Shown in pieces: positions 44,397 through 53,642 of a stretch of DNA of 64,000 nt; position 1 is the stretch's first letter, and the number at the start of each line of letters is the position of its first letter. This DNA is from JACKIP01 sp963710165 (GTDB lineage: Bacteria > Pseudomonadota > Alphaproteobacteria > Micavibrionales > Micavibrionaceae). The translations under genes were made by a program, and so were the position numbers. The notes under the pieces are model-generated. The model was not told the origin of the DNA. It searched no databases and saw only the letters and a list, made by a program, of their open reading frames with translations. The stretch covers positions 164,594 through 228,593 of the forward strand of contig CAVPYZ010000005.1 of assembly GCA_963710165.1 (NCBI GenBank), read 5' to 3'.

Positions 44397-45170
44397 ATGG
44401 CAAAATATTTTAAAGATGACGCGTTTTCAGATGTTAATCCAAGGGTCATTCATGGTTTTTTCGGGTCACAGGGCGGCGTTAGCAAGGGATTATATTCATC
44501 ACTAAACTGTGGTCTGGGAAGCGATGACCACCCAGCCAATGTGCGCACAAACCGTGTTGCGGCACTTAAATCATTAGCGCTTGAAAAAACGCGCCTGCAT
44601 AATGTTCATCAAATCCACAGCAATCAATGCGTTCTTGTCACAAATACATCGCAGGAACCGCAAAAAGCAGACGCGCTTGTCAGCGATATTGCCGGACATT
44701 CGATCAGCATTCTAACGGCGGATTGCACACCGGTGTTATTTCAGGGGCAAAAACCAGACGGCGCGTCTGTCATTGGCGCGGCACATGCGGGATGGAAAGG
44801 CGCCGTATCGGGTGTTTTAGAAAATACCATTAAAAAAATGGTAACGCAGGGCGCGGTTTTACAGACAATCACGGCGGTTATAGGGCCCACAATTGGGCCA
44901 GAGTTTTATGAAGTAGGCGCAGAATTCAGAGAAAATTTTATGCAGAAAGACGCCGCTTATGCCCAATTTTTTCACAGTCAAAAAGAAAGCATCTTCTTCA
45001 ATCTGCCTGCATTTTGTAAAAACCGATTGGAAAAAGCAGGTGTTTCAAAAGTGAATAATAAAAATCTGGATACGTTCTTTCATGAAGAAGATTTTTTCAG
45101 CTATCGCCGTTCAACGCACAGAAAAGATAAAGATTACGGACGTCAAATATCTCTAATCGCGATCGTATAA
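44397..45170 (+). CDS. pgeF: Peptidoglycan editing factor PgeF (YfiH family)
   Basis: The 257-residue protein belongs to the multicopper-oxidase-like/DUF152 family. It has HNVHQIHSNQCVLV, LTADCTPVLF and GAAHAGWKGAVSGVLENTI, which carry the His and Cys metal ligands, and VIGPTIGPEFYEVG. In E. coli PgeF removes wrongly placed L-Ser in cell-wall precursors; others of the family act on purine nucleosides. The start follows the MidA-like stop by 3 bases. Confidence 0.92.
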   Translation: MAKYFKDDAFSDVNPRVIHGFFGSQGGVSKGLYSSLNCGLGSDDHPANVRTNRVAALKSLALEKTRLHNVHQIHSNQCVLVTNTSQEPQKADALVSDIAGHSISILTADCTPVLFQGQKPDGASVIGAAHAGWKGAVSGVLENTIKKMVTQGAVLQTITAVIGPTIGPEFYEVGAEFRENFMQKDAAYAQFFHSQKESIFFNLPAFCKNRLEKAGVSKVNNKNLDTFFHEEDFFSYRRSTHRKDKDYGRQISLIAIV

Positions 45171-45243
45171 ATTTGATAAAAACCTTGATTTACATCAGCC
45201 GCTTTTTTAAGGTGCAAAATATAAAACAAACGGGCGGGCAATT

Positions 45244-46176
45244 ATGAAACTTATTTCTGGAACTTCTAATCCGGCACTGGCCGAGGCCATCGCAAATTAT
45301 GCAAAAGTGCCGCTGACTGAAGCCAATATCAAACGTTTCGCCGACAAAGAAGTATTCGTTGAAATTCAGGAAGACATCCGTGGAGAGGATGTCTTTTTTA
45401 TTCAGTCCACTTCCTATCCCGCCAATGTCAACATGATGGAGTTGCTGATTGCGCTTGATGCGATTAAACGCGCCTCTGCCAGACGAGTGACGGCGGTTAT
45501 TCCATATTTTGGATATGCTCGCCAAGATCGTAAAACAGGTTCACGGACGCCTATCACAGCGAAACTGGTCGCGAATCTGATTACAACGGCGGGGACAGAC
45601 CGCGTTTTGACAATGGAGCTGCATGCGGGTCAAATTCAAGGGTTTTTTGATATTCCTGTTGATAATTTACAAGTGGGCCCCATTTTTAAACCCGATATAG
45701 ACAAGAAATTCAAAGACAGACAGCTATGTGTTGTATCGCCCGATGTTGGCGGTGTTGTACGCGCACGCGCCTTTGCGAAACGTATTGACGGCGATCTGGC
45801 GATTATCGATAAGCGTCGCGAAAAAGCGGGCGAGTCAGAAGTTATGCACGTGATCGGTAATGTCGAGGGGCAAACGTGTATTTTAGTTGATGACATGGTG
45901 GATAGTGGCGGCACGCTTTGTAACGCGGCAAATGCACTGAAAGCCAAAGGGGCAAAAGAGGTTCATGCCTATTGCGTACATGGCGTTCTCTCCAGCAATG
46001 CCGAGGAAAAAATTATGCAATCCGAGCTGGAAAGTTTGGTTATTACCGACAGTATAACGGCGACGGAACAAACAAAATCATGCCCCAAAATTATCCAACT
46101 GAGCGTTGCGAATTTAATCGGGGAAGCAATCTTACGGACGCATCAGGAAAAATCGATTTCCGAGTTGTTTAAATAA
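45244..46176 (+). CDS. prs: Ribose-phosphate pyrophosphokinase
   Basis: Prs makes PRPP from ribose-5-phosphate and ATP for nucleotide, His and Trp synthesis. The 310-residue enzyme has VFFIQSTSYPANVNMMELL, PYFGYARQDRKTGSR, TMELHAGQIQGFFDIPVDNL and the PRPP-binding loop CILVDDMVDSGGTL. Length and motifs are normal. It probably ends the hldD-lgt-pgeF group or has its own promoter in the 73-base gap. Confidence 0.96.
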   Translation: MKLISGTSNPALAEAIANYAKVPLTEANIKRFADKEVFVEIQEDIRGEDVFFIQSTSYPANVNMMELLIALDAIKRASARRVTAVIPYFGYARQDRKTGSRTPITAKLVANLITTAGTDRVLTMELHAGQIQGFFDIPVDNLQVGPIFKPDIDKKFKDRQLCVVSPDVGGVVRARAFAKRIDGDLAIIDKRREKAGESEVMHVIGNVEGQTCILVDDMVDSGGTLCNAANALKAKGAKEVHAYCVHGVLSSNAEEKIMQSELESLVITDSITATEQTKSCPKIIQLSVANLIGEAILRTHQEKSISELFK

Positions 46177-46285
46177 TTCGCATCAATGCTTGCATTTCTG
46201 TTTTATTTTCTCTAATAATCACGTCTTGACCAGCACCCCTGGAGGCTGGCGTAATTTAACGAACTAAACTTTTGGAGAAAACATT

Positions 46286-46990
46286 ATGGCTACACAACAT
46301 ATCAAGTTTTCCGCCGAGAAGCGTGACAAAGCCGGTAAGGGGGTCGCTCGCGCTCTACGTCGTGAAAACAAAATTCCTGCAGTAATTTACGGAGCCGGCA
46401 AAGAGCCTGTTTCCATCACTATTTCTGCCAAGGAAGCAAATCTGGAATATAATAAGGGACGCATGTTTACAACATTAACCGATGTTGATGTTGATGGTGA
46501 TCAGCACCAGACACTTGCACGTGATGTGCAATTGCACCCTGTTAAAGATACGGTTCAACATATTGATTTTCTGCGCGTGAGCTCACGTACAAAAATTAAC
46601 GTTGAGATACCTGTTAACTTTATCAACGAAGAAAGCGCACCTTACGCCAATGAAGGCGGCATTTTGAACGTCGTGCGTTATGAAATCGGTCTTACATGCC
46701 AGGCAACAAACATTCCTGAAGAAATTGATGTTGATCTGTCCGAATGTAATATCGGTGATTCAATCAAGCTGAGCGAATTGAAGCTGCCTGAAGGTACAAA
46801 ATCTGCGATTGATCGTGATTTAACGATTGCAACAATTGCCGCGCCGAAGACTGCAGAAGAGGAAGAAGCAGAAGAAGCCGCAGCAGATGCAGACATTGAA
46901 GCAGGCACAGAAACTGACGAAGATGCAGCCGCAGAAGGCGATGACGCAAAAGCAGAAGAGTCTTCAGAAGAAAAGAAATCTGAAGAGTAA
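46286..46990 (+). CDS. rplY: 50S ribosomal protein L25/general stress protein Ctc
   Basis: The 234-residue long (TL5/CTC) form has the 5S-rRNA-binding domain (KRDKAGKGVARALRRENKIPAVIYG) at the start. The beta-rich C-terminal domain contains VEIPVNFINEESAP and FLRVSSR. The last 40 residues are a nearly pure Glu/Ala/Asp tail (residues 193-234), a common extension in alphaproteobacteria. A GGAG site precedes the ATG. The pairing with pth downstream is a very common arrangement. Confidence 0.95.
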   Translation: MATQHIKFSAEKRDKAGKGVARALRRENKIPAVIYGAGKEPVSITISAKEANLEYNKGRMFTTLTDVDVDGDQHQTLARDVQLHPVKDTVQHIDFLRVSSRTKINVEIPVNFINEESAPYANEGGILNVVRYEIGLTCQATNIPEEIDVDLSECNIGDSIKLSELKLPEGTKSAIDRDLTIATIAAPKTAEEEEAEEAAADADIEAGTETDEDAAAEGDDAKAEESSEEKKSEE

Positions 46991-47006
46991 AGAATAAGAT
47001 TTAACG

Positions 47007-47083
47007 TTAAACCGCAAAGTGAAATGAAGAATAGCAAAGTGCCTTACAGACTTTGTTTTCCTTTGTCTAACTTTGCGGTTTAA
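47007..47083 (+). repeat. Long nested hairpin between rplY and pth
   Basis: A 14-bp perfect inverted repeat (47007-47020 with 47070-47083) encloses a second one (CAAAGT at 47035-47040 with ACTTTG at 47050-47055). The whole element is 77 bases, ending just before pth. It is followed by TTTATTC, a weak T-rich tail. It may be a partial terminator or RNA-processing site that sets relative levels of rplY and pth. Confidence 0.6.
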
Positions 47084-47144
47084 TTTATTCTAAGCCATGT
47101 TTTCCTTCCTTACATCAAAACGCCCAAAGCAGAAGTGTGAAAAT

Positions 47145-47717
47145 ATGATTTTACTTGTCGGTCTTGGAAATCCTGGAAAGAAGTATGAAAAAAACCGACA
47201 TAATATAGGCTTTATGGCGATTGACGCGTTTGCTGATGAGTACGGGTTTTCGTCTTATCGCTCGAAATTTCAGGGGGAGCTTGCAGAAAAAAATATAGGC
47301 GGGCAAAAAGTTATTTTATTAAAGCCGCAAACATATATGAATGAGTCTGGTGTTTCCGTTCAGGTGGCGTCCAAATTTTATAAACTAAATGCAGATCAGA
47401 TTTATGTGTTTCATGATGAACTTGATCTTGAGCCTGCAAAGGTGCGATTTAAAACAGGCGGCGGTAATGCGGGGCATAATGGTTTAAAATCCATTCAAAA
47501 GCATTTGGGGACACCTGACTTTCATCGTATAAGACAAGGCATAGGCCATCCGGGTCATAAAGACCGTGTGCACGGCTATGTCTTAAGTGATTTTGCGAAA
47601 ACGGAGCAGGATTGGCTGGAAAAAGAGCTGGACGGACTTGCCGAAAACCTGCCCCTTTTACTTGACGGCTCTGTTGAAGAGTATATGAGTAAAGTGGCTT
47701 TAAACATACAGAAATAG
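47145..47717 (+). CDS. pth: Peptidyl-tRNA hydrolase
   Basis: Pth frees tRNA from peptidyl-tRNA that drops off ribosomes. The 190-residue enzyme has LVGLGNPGKKYEKNRHNIGF (catalytic His in the RHN block), LLKPQTYMNESG, VFHDELDLEP and GGGNAGHNGLKSI. The ATG at 47145 aligns with family starts; the ATG at 47097 would add 16 unusual residues. It follows rplY across a long hairpin and precedes ychF by 11 bases. Confidence 0.95.
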   Translation: MILLVGLGNPGKKYEKNRHNIGFMAIDAFADEYGFSSYRSKFQGELAEKNIGGQKVILLKPQTYMNESGVSVQVASKFYKLNADQIYVFHDELDLEPAKVRFKTGGGNAGHNGLKSIQKHLGTPDFHRIRQGIGHPGHKDRVHGYVLSDFAKTEQDWLEKELDGLAENLPLLLDGSVEEYMSKVALNIQK

Positions 47718-47728
47718 AAGAGAGAAAC

Positions 47729-48829
47729 ATGGCGATTAATTGTGGAATTGTGGGATTACCGAATGTGGGTAAATCAACTTTATTTAATGCCCTAACGGCA
47801 ACAGCCGCGGCGCAGGCAGAGAATTTTCCGTTTTGTACGATTGAGCCGAATGTTGGACGCGTCGCCGTTCCGGATGAAAGACTGTCCAAAATTGCGGATG
47901 TGGCAAAATCGGCGAAGGTTATTCCCGCGCAGCTGGAATTCGTTGATATTGCAGGCTTGGTCAAGGGCGCGTCAAAAGGAGAGGGGCTCGGCAACCAGTT
48001 TCTGGCAAATATCCGTGAAACGCACGCAATCCTTCATGTTTTACGTTGTTTTGAGAATGATGATATTACGCATGTTGACGGGTCAGTTGACCCAATCCGT
48101 GACGCGGAAACAATTGAAACCGAGCTGATGTTGGCGGATTTACAATCCCTTGAGAAGCAAATAGACAATCAGTCACGTAAAGTAAAATCCGGCGATAAGG
48201 ATATCAAAGCCCAGCTTGATCTGATGGAGCGTATCAGAACCGCGCTAGATGAAGGAAAGTCTGCCAGAACAGTAGAGGTGGATAAGGACGAAGATAAATA
48301 TTTCAAACAGCTTCAACTTTTAACCGCAAAGCCGATTTTATATGTATGTAATGTGAATGAAGAAGATGCGGCAAAGGGAAATGATTTAAGCCAAAAGGTT
48401 CAGGAAATGGCAAAAGCGCAAGGCGCCGAAGTTGTTGTTATATCTGCAGCAATCGAATCCGAAATCGCACAAATGGAGTCACAGGATGATAAAGCAGAAT
48501 TTTTGGAGTCCCTTGATCTTACAGAATCTGGGTTAGATAAAATTATAAGATCATCTTACAAGTTATTGAATTTACAAACTTACTTTACAGCAGGGCCAAA
48601 AGAATCACGTGCATGGACCATCAAAATCGGGTCATCTGCACCGGAAGCCGCAGGCGTCATTCATACTGATTTTCAAAAGGGCTTTATTCGCGCTGAAACC
48701 ATATCAAACGACGATTATGTTAGTTATAAGGGTGAAGGCGGTGCAAAAGAAGCAGGGAAAATGCGTTCCGAAGGCAAAGACTATATCGTGCAGGACGGCG
48801 ATGTTATTTTATTCCGCTTTAATGTCTAA
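47729..48829 (+). CDS. ychF: Redox-regulated ATPase YchF
   Basis: YchF is an Obg-family P-loop protein that prefers ATP and binds ribosomes; in E. coli it influences oxidative-stress response and start-codon fidelity. The 366-residue protein has GLPNVGKSTLFNALT, NFPFCTIEPNVG, FVDIAGLVKGASKGEGLGN and the ATP-type NVNEED in place of NKxD. A C-terminal TGS domain (VIHTDFQKGFIRAETI, VQDGDVILFRFNV) completes it. An AAGAGAG site precedes the ATG. rplY-pth-ychF order is highly conserved. Confidence 0.97.
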   Translation: MAINCGIVGLPNVGKSTLFNALTATAAAQAENFPFCTIEPNVGRVAVPDERLSKIADVAKSAKVIPAQLEFVDIAGLVKGASKGEGLGNQFLANIRETHAILHVLRCFENDDITHVDGSVDPIRDAETIETELMLADLQSLEKQIDNQSRKVKSGDKDIKAQLDLMERIRTALDEGKSARTVEVDKDEDKYFKQLQLLTAKPILYVCNVNEEDAAKGNDLSQKVQEMAKAQGAEVVVISAAIESEIAQMESQDDKAEFLESLDLTESGLDKIIRSSYKLLNLQTYFTAGPKESRAWTIKIGSSAPEAAGVIHTDFQKGFIRAETISNDDYVSYKGEGGAKEAGKMRSEGKDYIVQDGDVILFRFNV

Positions 48830-48837
48830 CTAACAAA

Positions 48838-50142
48838 TTAAGCTGCGCGTAGACCAAAGGTAAGTTGCGGTGTCATAGATGTATCCAATGTTACTGAGTC
48901 AATATCAGCGGGGGACATTAATGCAGTATCAAAAGCATTTCCAACATCCGCAGTTGCAGGCAAAGCGTCGCTTTGGCTTAATAACATAGGATCATTTTCA
49001 ACATGTGGCACTTCGATTTCTACCGTCCCGTCACCAATATTCAAAAGATCGTGCTGAATAAGCGTTTCTTGAATTTCATGCGCAAGGCGGGCGTCTTCCC
49101 CGAATTCGGATGTAGCATCTTCAACGGAGCGGCCATCGACATAAACAGCGTCAAAGAAACCTTCATGTGGGCTACCCGGTTCCAAAATGTTCATTGATTC
49201 GAGAACTTTATGCAGAACCGTTGCAATAAAGCCGTCGGCATTGGCTTGGGTAATTTCCAAAGCGTCCTCAATATCCATATTATTAACGGCATAAATTGAT
49301 GCTTCCAAAGCAAGTGCTTTTCCATCAAATTGCCAATCTGTTCCTGCGGCGCGCTCTTCTAAACGTTGATAAAAGTCAGTATGCGCGGCCTCATCTTCAT
49401 CCGGCATAATTTGTTCTGCGAAGGTTGTGATACTGACATTTGGAACATCAACTTGAATATCGGGAATGCTGGGTATATCAGGGCTGATTGTACCAATATC
49501 GACTGTATCCAGTTGCGGGTCTGGAATATTTACAACAGTTTCAACGGGAAGATCGGGGGTTTGTAATGTTGGGGCGTCCACCATAACCTCAACTGGCGGC
49601 GGCGCAAAAGGCTGTTCAATATCCAAATCTTGGGACGGAACATCCAACTCGGTAGGTATTGACGCGGCAATAGATGCATCAACAGGTGGATCTATTGTAT
49701 CTGCCACAGATGGTATGTCTTGCGGTTGTGAAAGAACGGGGGCTGCGGCCATTGCAACAGGGGCGGCAGCTTCAAATGAAGCACGATCCACGGCTTTTTG
49801 AAGTAATCCTTGCTGTTTTAGCTCCGCGGCTTCTTCGATGGCGCCGAGAAGATTATCAACGGTTAAATCAGAGCGTCCTAACAGTTCCGGCGCGTATTGA
49901 TCAATAAATTCTGCGATAGCTGTTTGTGTATTGGATAGACGCGTTATGTTTTCAGCATCTGCACCGCGATTGGCGCGAAGCGTTGCATAACCGTCAACTT
50001 CAAGATTTGTTCCCAACACCGCATTTAATTGACGCTGCATATCTTTGAATTGGTCGTTACCGCTGTCAGTCAAACTTGTTGCGCGTAAAGACGCATCAAG
50101 GTTTCTTGCTACATCACCGCCAGTTATTTCTGAATTGCCCAT
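48838..50142 (-). CDS. Acidic proline-rich protein of unknown function
   Basis: The 434-residue protein matches nothing I recognise. It has a helical N-terminal region (1-135), then about 110 residues of low-complexity Pro/Asp/Val/Ile sequence (150-260) with repeats such as DIP, PDLP, PDPQLD and PDIPSIPDIQVDVP. A second folded-looking part follows (270-395: DFYQRLEERAAGTDWQF, LHKVLESMNILEPGSPHEGF). Very few basic residues and no signal peptide or membrane segment are seen. A long extended linker between two globular parts is the simplest reading. It converges on ychF. Confidence 0.55.
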   Translation of the reverse strand: MGNSEITGGDVARNLDASLRATSLTDSGNDQFKDMQRQLNAVLGTNLEVDGYATLRANRGADAENITRLSNTQTAIAEFIDQYAPELLGRSDLTVDNLLGAIEEAAELKQQGLLQKAVDRASFEAAAPVAMAAAPVLSQPQDIPSVADTIDPPVDASIAASIPTELDVPSQDLDIEQPFAPPPVEVMVDAPTLQTPDLPVETVVNIPDPQLDTVDIGTISPDIPSIPDIQVDVPNVSITTFAEQIMPDEDEAAHTDFYQRLEERAAGTDWQFDGKALALEASIYAVNNMDIEDALEITQANADGFIATVLHKVLESMNILEPGSPHEGFFDAVYVDGRSVEDATSEFGEDARLAHEIQETLIQHDLLNIGDGTVEIEVPHVENDPMLLSQSDALPATADVGNAFDTALMSPADIDSVTLDTSMTPQLTFGLRAA

Positions 50143-50201
50143 ATCATCTCGCTTTTTTTTATATTATAAATGATGTAGACCCCGTTTTGCAAATTTACAG
50201 T

Positions 50202-51074
50202 CTATGCCAAAACGAGCGCTTCATATGACTCGCGCAACTTCCGTGTGACTGGTCCAACCGTGAAATGCAGCTCATCAATTTGCCCAACGGCGGTCACTTC
50301 CGCAGCCGTTCCTGTCAAAAATACTTCCTGAACATCTTTCAGTTCTTCGGGTTTGATAAAACGCTCTTCGAAAGGAATGTTATGCTGATGCGCCAGTTCG
50401 ATAATTGTTTGACGGGTCAGGCCGTTCAAAAAACAATCCGGCGGCGGCGTGACCAAAACACCGTTTTTAATCATGAAAAAGTTTGCAGATGTGGCTTCAA
50501 CAACGTTGCCGCGATAATCCAGCATCATCGCATCCTGACATCCTTGCTCCTCTGCCCAGTGTTTTGACATGGTGCAAATCATATAAAGACCCGCCGCTTT
50601 ACTTTGCGTAGGGGCGCAATCAGGCGAAGGCCGATGCCACGGCGCGGTTTTTAATTTAATTCCTTTTTCACGAATTTCCGGCGGATAGTAGCTTGGCCAT
50701 TCCCATGCCGCAATCGCAACTTGTGTTTTTGCTTTTTGCGCAGAGATACCCATTTCTTCGCCGCCGCGCCATGCAACGGGTCGCACATAGGCATCGATCA
50801 GATTATTACGTTTCAGCGTTTCATATTTGGCTTCTTCCAACTGTTCCACGGAAAACGGCATTGTCATCCCGAGTATATCCGCAGAATTAATCAGGCGTTT
50901 TGAATGATCTTCGGAGCGAAATATCTTACCATTATAGGCGCGCTCCCCCTCAAAAACAGAACTGGCGTAATGTAAACCATGTGTTAGAACATGAACACGC
51001 GCATCTTTCCATTCAACGAATTCGCCGTTATACCAGATGAAACCTTCTTTATCTTCAAAACTTATACTTGCCAT
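50202..51074 (-). CDS. ilvE: Branched-chain amino acid aminotransferase
   Basis: IlvE makes the last step to Val, Leu and Ile. The 290-residue PLP enzyme has GLHYASSVFEGERAYNGKIF, the Lys-containing TQSKAAGLYMICTMSKHWA, YRGNVVEATSANFFMI and EVFLTGTAAEVTAVGQID. It is a class IV aminotransferase of the IlvE I type. The ATG at 51074 is taken; a TTG 6 bases upstream is in frame. It diverges from the OmpR-type regulator, an arrangement seen in many alphaproteobacteria. Confidence 0.95.
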   Translation of the reverse strand: MASISFEDKEGFIWYNGEFVEWKDARVHVLTHGLHYASSVFEGERAYNGKIFRSEDHSKRLINSADILGMTMPFSVEQLEEAKYETLKRNNLIDAYVRPVAWRGGEEMGISAQKAKTQVAIAAWEWPSYYPPEIREKGIKLKTAPWHRPSPDCAPTQSKAAGLYMICTMSKHWAEEQGCQDAMMLDYRGNVVEATSANFFMIKNGVLVTPPPDCFLNGLTRQTIIELAHQHNIPFEERFIKPEELKDVQEVFLTGTAAEVTAVGQIDELHFTVGPVTRKLRESYEALVLA

Positions 51075-51155
51075 TATCAATCACTTATTGTCAGTCGTTT
51101 GTTAAAGATAGTATATCTATAAATAATTTAAGCTGACAACAATTAAGTAAATTCT

Positions 51156-51848
51156 GTGAATTACTCTGAAAAGCCGCATGTTTTGGTAATTGATGATGAT
51201 GAGCGTATACGTATGCTGGTCGCGCGTTATCTATGGAAGAATGATTTTGTCGCGATTGAGGCGAAAGATGCCGAAGATGCCAAGCGGATTCTGAAAGAAT
51301 TCGTCATTGATTTGATTGTATGTGACGTCATGATGCCAGGACAAAACGGTTTCAAGCTGACAAAGGAACTACGCTCGAAAAGCAATAAAACACCCATCAT
51401 TCTTTTAACGGCATTGGGGGAAGTTGAAAACAGAATTGAAGGATTTGAGCAAGGGGCAGATGATTATCTGCCAAAACCTTTTGATCCGAAGGAGTTAACT
51501 TTAAGAATACAAGCCTTATTAAGGCGTATTCCCAAAGAAATGCAGGTCAAGAAGGTTCAAATCGGGTCACTATGGTTTGATGCAGATCATTCAGTTTTAG
51601 AATTGGAGAGCGGCGAAAATTCTTTCCTAACAGAATTAGAGACGAAATTATTAACGGCATTGCTGAAATCAACCAATCAACCTGTCTCGCGAGAGGGGCT
51701 GGCAGATATGTGTGATATGAGTGGAACTGAGCGTGCCATTGATGTGCAGGTAACACGTCTGCGTAAAAAAATGGAGGAGGACCCCTCAAACCCCCGCTAT
51801 TTAAAAACTGTGCGCGGGAAGGGTTATATGTTGAGAGTACTATCATGA
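51156..51848 (+). CDS. OmpR-family response regulator
   Basis: The 230-residue protein has a receiver (VLVIDDDERIRML, phospho-Asp57 in VCDVMMPGQNGF, Lys in LPKPFDP) and a winged-helix DNA-binding domain (VSREGLADMCDMSG, RAIDVQVTRLRKKMEEDPSNPRY, VRGKGYML). The start is a GTG. Its stop overlaps the histidine kinase start by 4 bases, so the two form a two-component system. Target genes are unknown; relatives near ilvE have no consistently known stimulus. Confidence 0.92.
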   Translation: MNYSEKPHVLVIDDDERIRMLVARYLWKNDFVAIEAKDAEDAKRILKEFVIDLIVCDVMMPGQNGFKLTKELRSKSNKTPIILLTALGEVENRIEGFEQGADDYLPKPFDPKELTLRIQALLRRIPKEMQVKKVQIGSLWFDADHSVLELESGENSFLTELETKLLTALLKSTNQPVSREGLADMCDMSGTERAIDVQVTRLRKKMEEDPSNPRYLKTVRGKGYMLRVLS

Positions 51849-53176
51849 TGATCAGGAATTATTTACCGCAAACATTGATGGGGCGATCCATTATGATTTT
51901 GGTTGTGCCGGTCATACTGGCGCAAGTATTTGCGGTGACTCTGTTCTGGGATAATCATTGGGATAAGGTGACCAGACGATTGGCGAATAGCGTTGCAGGC
52001 GAAATCGCCATTATCGCAGATCAGATTGAGAATAATTATTCAGATGACCTCGTAACTATTCTATCAGATTACATGGCAGATCATTTGCGCGTAGATATTG
52101 ATTTTCAATATCAAAAACAGAATGTAGACGCCGCCACAGCGCAAATTTTATACGGATTTTACGGCGAAATATTGCTGGCACCGTTAAAATCGGCTTTGGA
52201 AAGTAAGTTGGATGCGCCGCATAATATTTTTATTGACTGGGAAACCGAAGAGGTCACGGTTCAGGTGCAACTGGATAATGGGTTTCTGCGCGTGACAGTG
52301 CCCGAACAGCGTCTATTTTCTTCATCGGGTTATGTTTTTATTGGGCTTTTGGTCATTTCAACATTTTCACTTTTGGCGATTTCGGTTTTATTTTTGCGTA
52401 ACCAGATTCGTCCGATACGCAGATTAGCCGCCGCAGCGTCACTGATGGGAAAAGGGCGATTAATCTCATTAGGAGCTCCACGCGGTGCGCGTGAAGTGCG
52501 ACAAGCATGGGAAGCGTTTGAGACAATGCAACGCAGGCTACGCAGGCAGATAGAGCAGAGAACGGCAATGTTGGCCGGTGTGTCACATGATCTGCGAACG
52601 CCGTTGACGCGTGTAAAGTTGGGCCTTTCCATGATGGATGATCAAAAAGAAGCGATGCAGATGATTGCTGATCTGGATGAAATGGAAAAAATGGTAGATG
52701 CCTATCTGGAATTTGCGCGCGGCGAGAAGTTGGAGGACGCAGTCGAGGTGAATTTGAAAGATTTCATGACTGATATCATCAGTCACTACCAAACAGAAAA
52801 AACCCATATTACTTTTGTAACAGAGGGTATAGAGCCAATCATGCCCCTTCAGAAAGTCAATTTCAGAAGATGTATTGAAAATATTTTAAGCAATGCCGTG
52901 CGCTATGCGACAGAGATAAAAGTATCTCTTAAAATGACGGAAGATCGTCTGTTTTTAACGATTGAAGACAATGGAGAGGGCATAGCGCAAAGCCAATATG
53001 AAGAAGTTTTCAAACCGTTTGTTCGTCTTGATACGTCGAGAAGCATACATACGGGCGGCGCGGGTTTAGGGCTATCCGTCGCGATGGACATCATTCTGGC
53101 GCATGGTGGTAAGATTAGCTTGGGTCAAAGTAAAGAGCTGGGCGGGTTACTTGTAAATATACGCCTGCCTGTCTGA
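51845..53176 (+). CDS. EnvZ-like sensor histidine kinase
   Basis: The 443-residue kinase has two transmembrane segments (about 14-34 and 161-181) that flank a periplasmic sensor of about 125 residues. HAMP (NQIRPIRRLAAAASLMG), HisKA with His248 in GVSHDLRTPLTR, and HATPase boxes (FRRCIENILSNAVRYA, IEDNGEGIAQ, GAGLGLSV) follow. It overlaps the regulator gene by 4 bases. Signal is unknown. Confidence 0.92.
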   Translation: MMIRNYLPQTLMGRSIMILVVPVILAQVFAVTLFWDNHWDKVTRRLANSVAGEIAIIADQIENNYSDDLVTILSDYMADHLRVDIDFQYQKQNVDAATAQILYGFYGEILLAPLKSALESKLDAPHNIFIDWETEEVTVQVQLDNGFLRVTVPEQRLFSSSGYVFIGLLVISTFSLLAISVLFLRNQIRPIRRLAAAASLMGKGRLISLGAPRGAREVRQAWEAFETMQRRLRRQIEQRTAMLAGVSHDLRTPLTRVKLGLSMMDDQKEAMQMIADLDEMEKMVDAYLEFARGEKLEDAVEVNLKDFMTDIISHYQTEKTHITFVTEGIEPIMPLQKVNFRRCIENILSNAVRYATEIKVSLKMTEDRLFLTIEDNGEGIAQSQYEEVFKPFVRLDTSRSIHTGGAGLGLSVAMDIILAHGGKISLGQSKELGGLLVNIRLPV

Positions 53177-53183
53177 TCTATGC

Positions 53184-53525
53184 TTAATACATCCGCCCCC
53201 CATTGGGAACAGACCTTTCCGGTTGAACCAGAACCACATCGCCGTTTCCATCAGGGAAACCGAGAGTTAGGCATTGCGACATAAACGGGCCGATCTGTTT
53301 TTCAGGAAAATTTATAACGGCTGCAACTTGTTTTCCCAATAAATCTTCCTTTTTATAATGTTTCGTAATTTGTGCCGATGTTTTACGCATACCGATGTCA
53401 TCGCCAAAGTCGATGAAGAGCTTATAGGCAGGGTTTCTGGCCTCGGGAAAATCTTGCACATCGCGAATTGTTCCAACGCGAATATCGGTTTTCAAAAAGT
53501 CTGGGAATGTTATTGTTTCAGTCAT
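53184..53525 (-). CDS. csaA: CsaA-like tRNA-binding/export chaperone protein
   Basis: The 113-residue protein is a lone EMAP/OB-fold tRNA-binding domain. It has the family motifs FLKTDIRVGTIRDVQDFPEARNP, RKTSAQITKHYKKEDLLGKQ, VAAVINFPEKQIGPFMSQCL and LGFPDGNGDVVLVQPERSVPNG, with GGRMY end. CsaA dimers bind tRNA and have been linked to protein export in Bacillus. The function in proteobacteria is not settled. It converges on the two-component kinase. Confidence 0.92.
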   Translation of the reverse strand: MTETITFPDFLKTDIRVGTIRDVQDFPEARNPAYKLFIDFGDDIGMRKTSAQITKHYKKEDLLGKQVAAVINFPEKQIGPFMSQCLTLGFPDGNGDVVLVQPERSVPNGGRMY

Positions 53526-53642
53526 ACACTTTTTTATTTAAATTGTTGAAATTAGTAAACTCTTAAGTGAATTTGTGAAAAAGTAGTAAAAAGCCCATAC
53601 TATAAGGGTAACAATTTATCATTACGCGGGGTCTTGATATAT

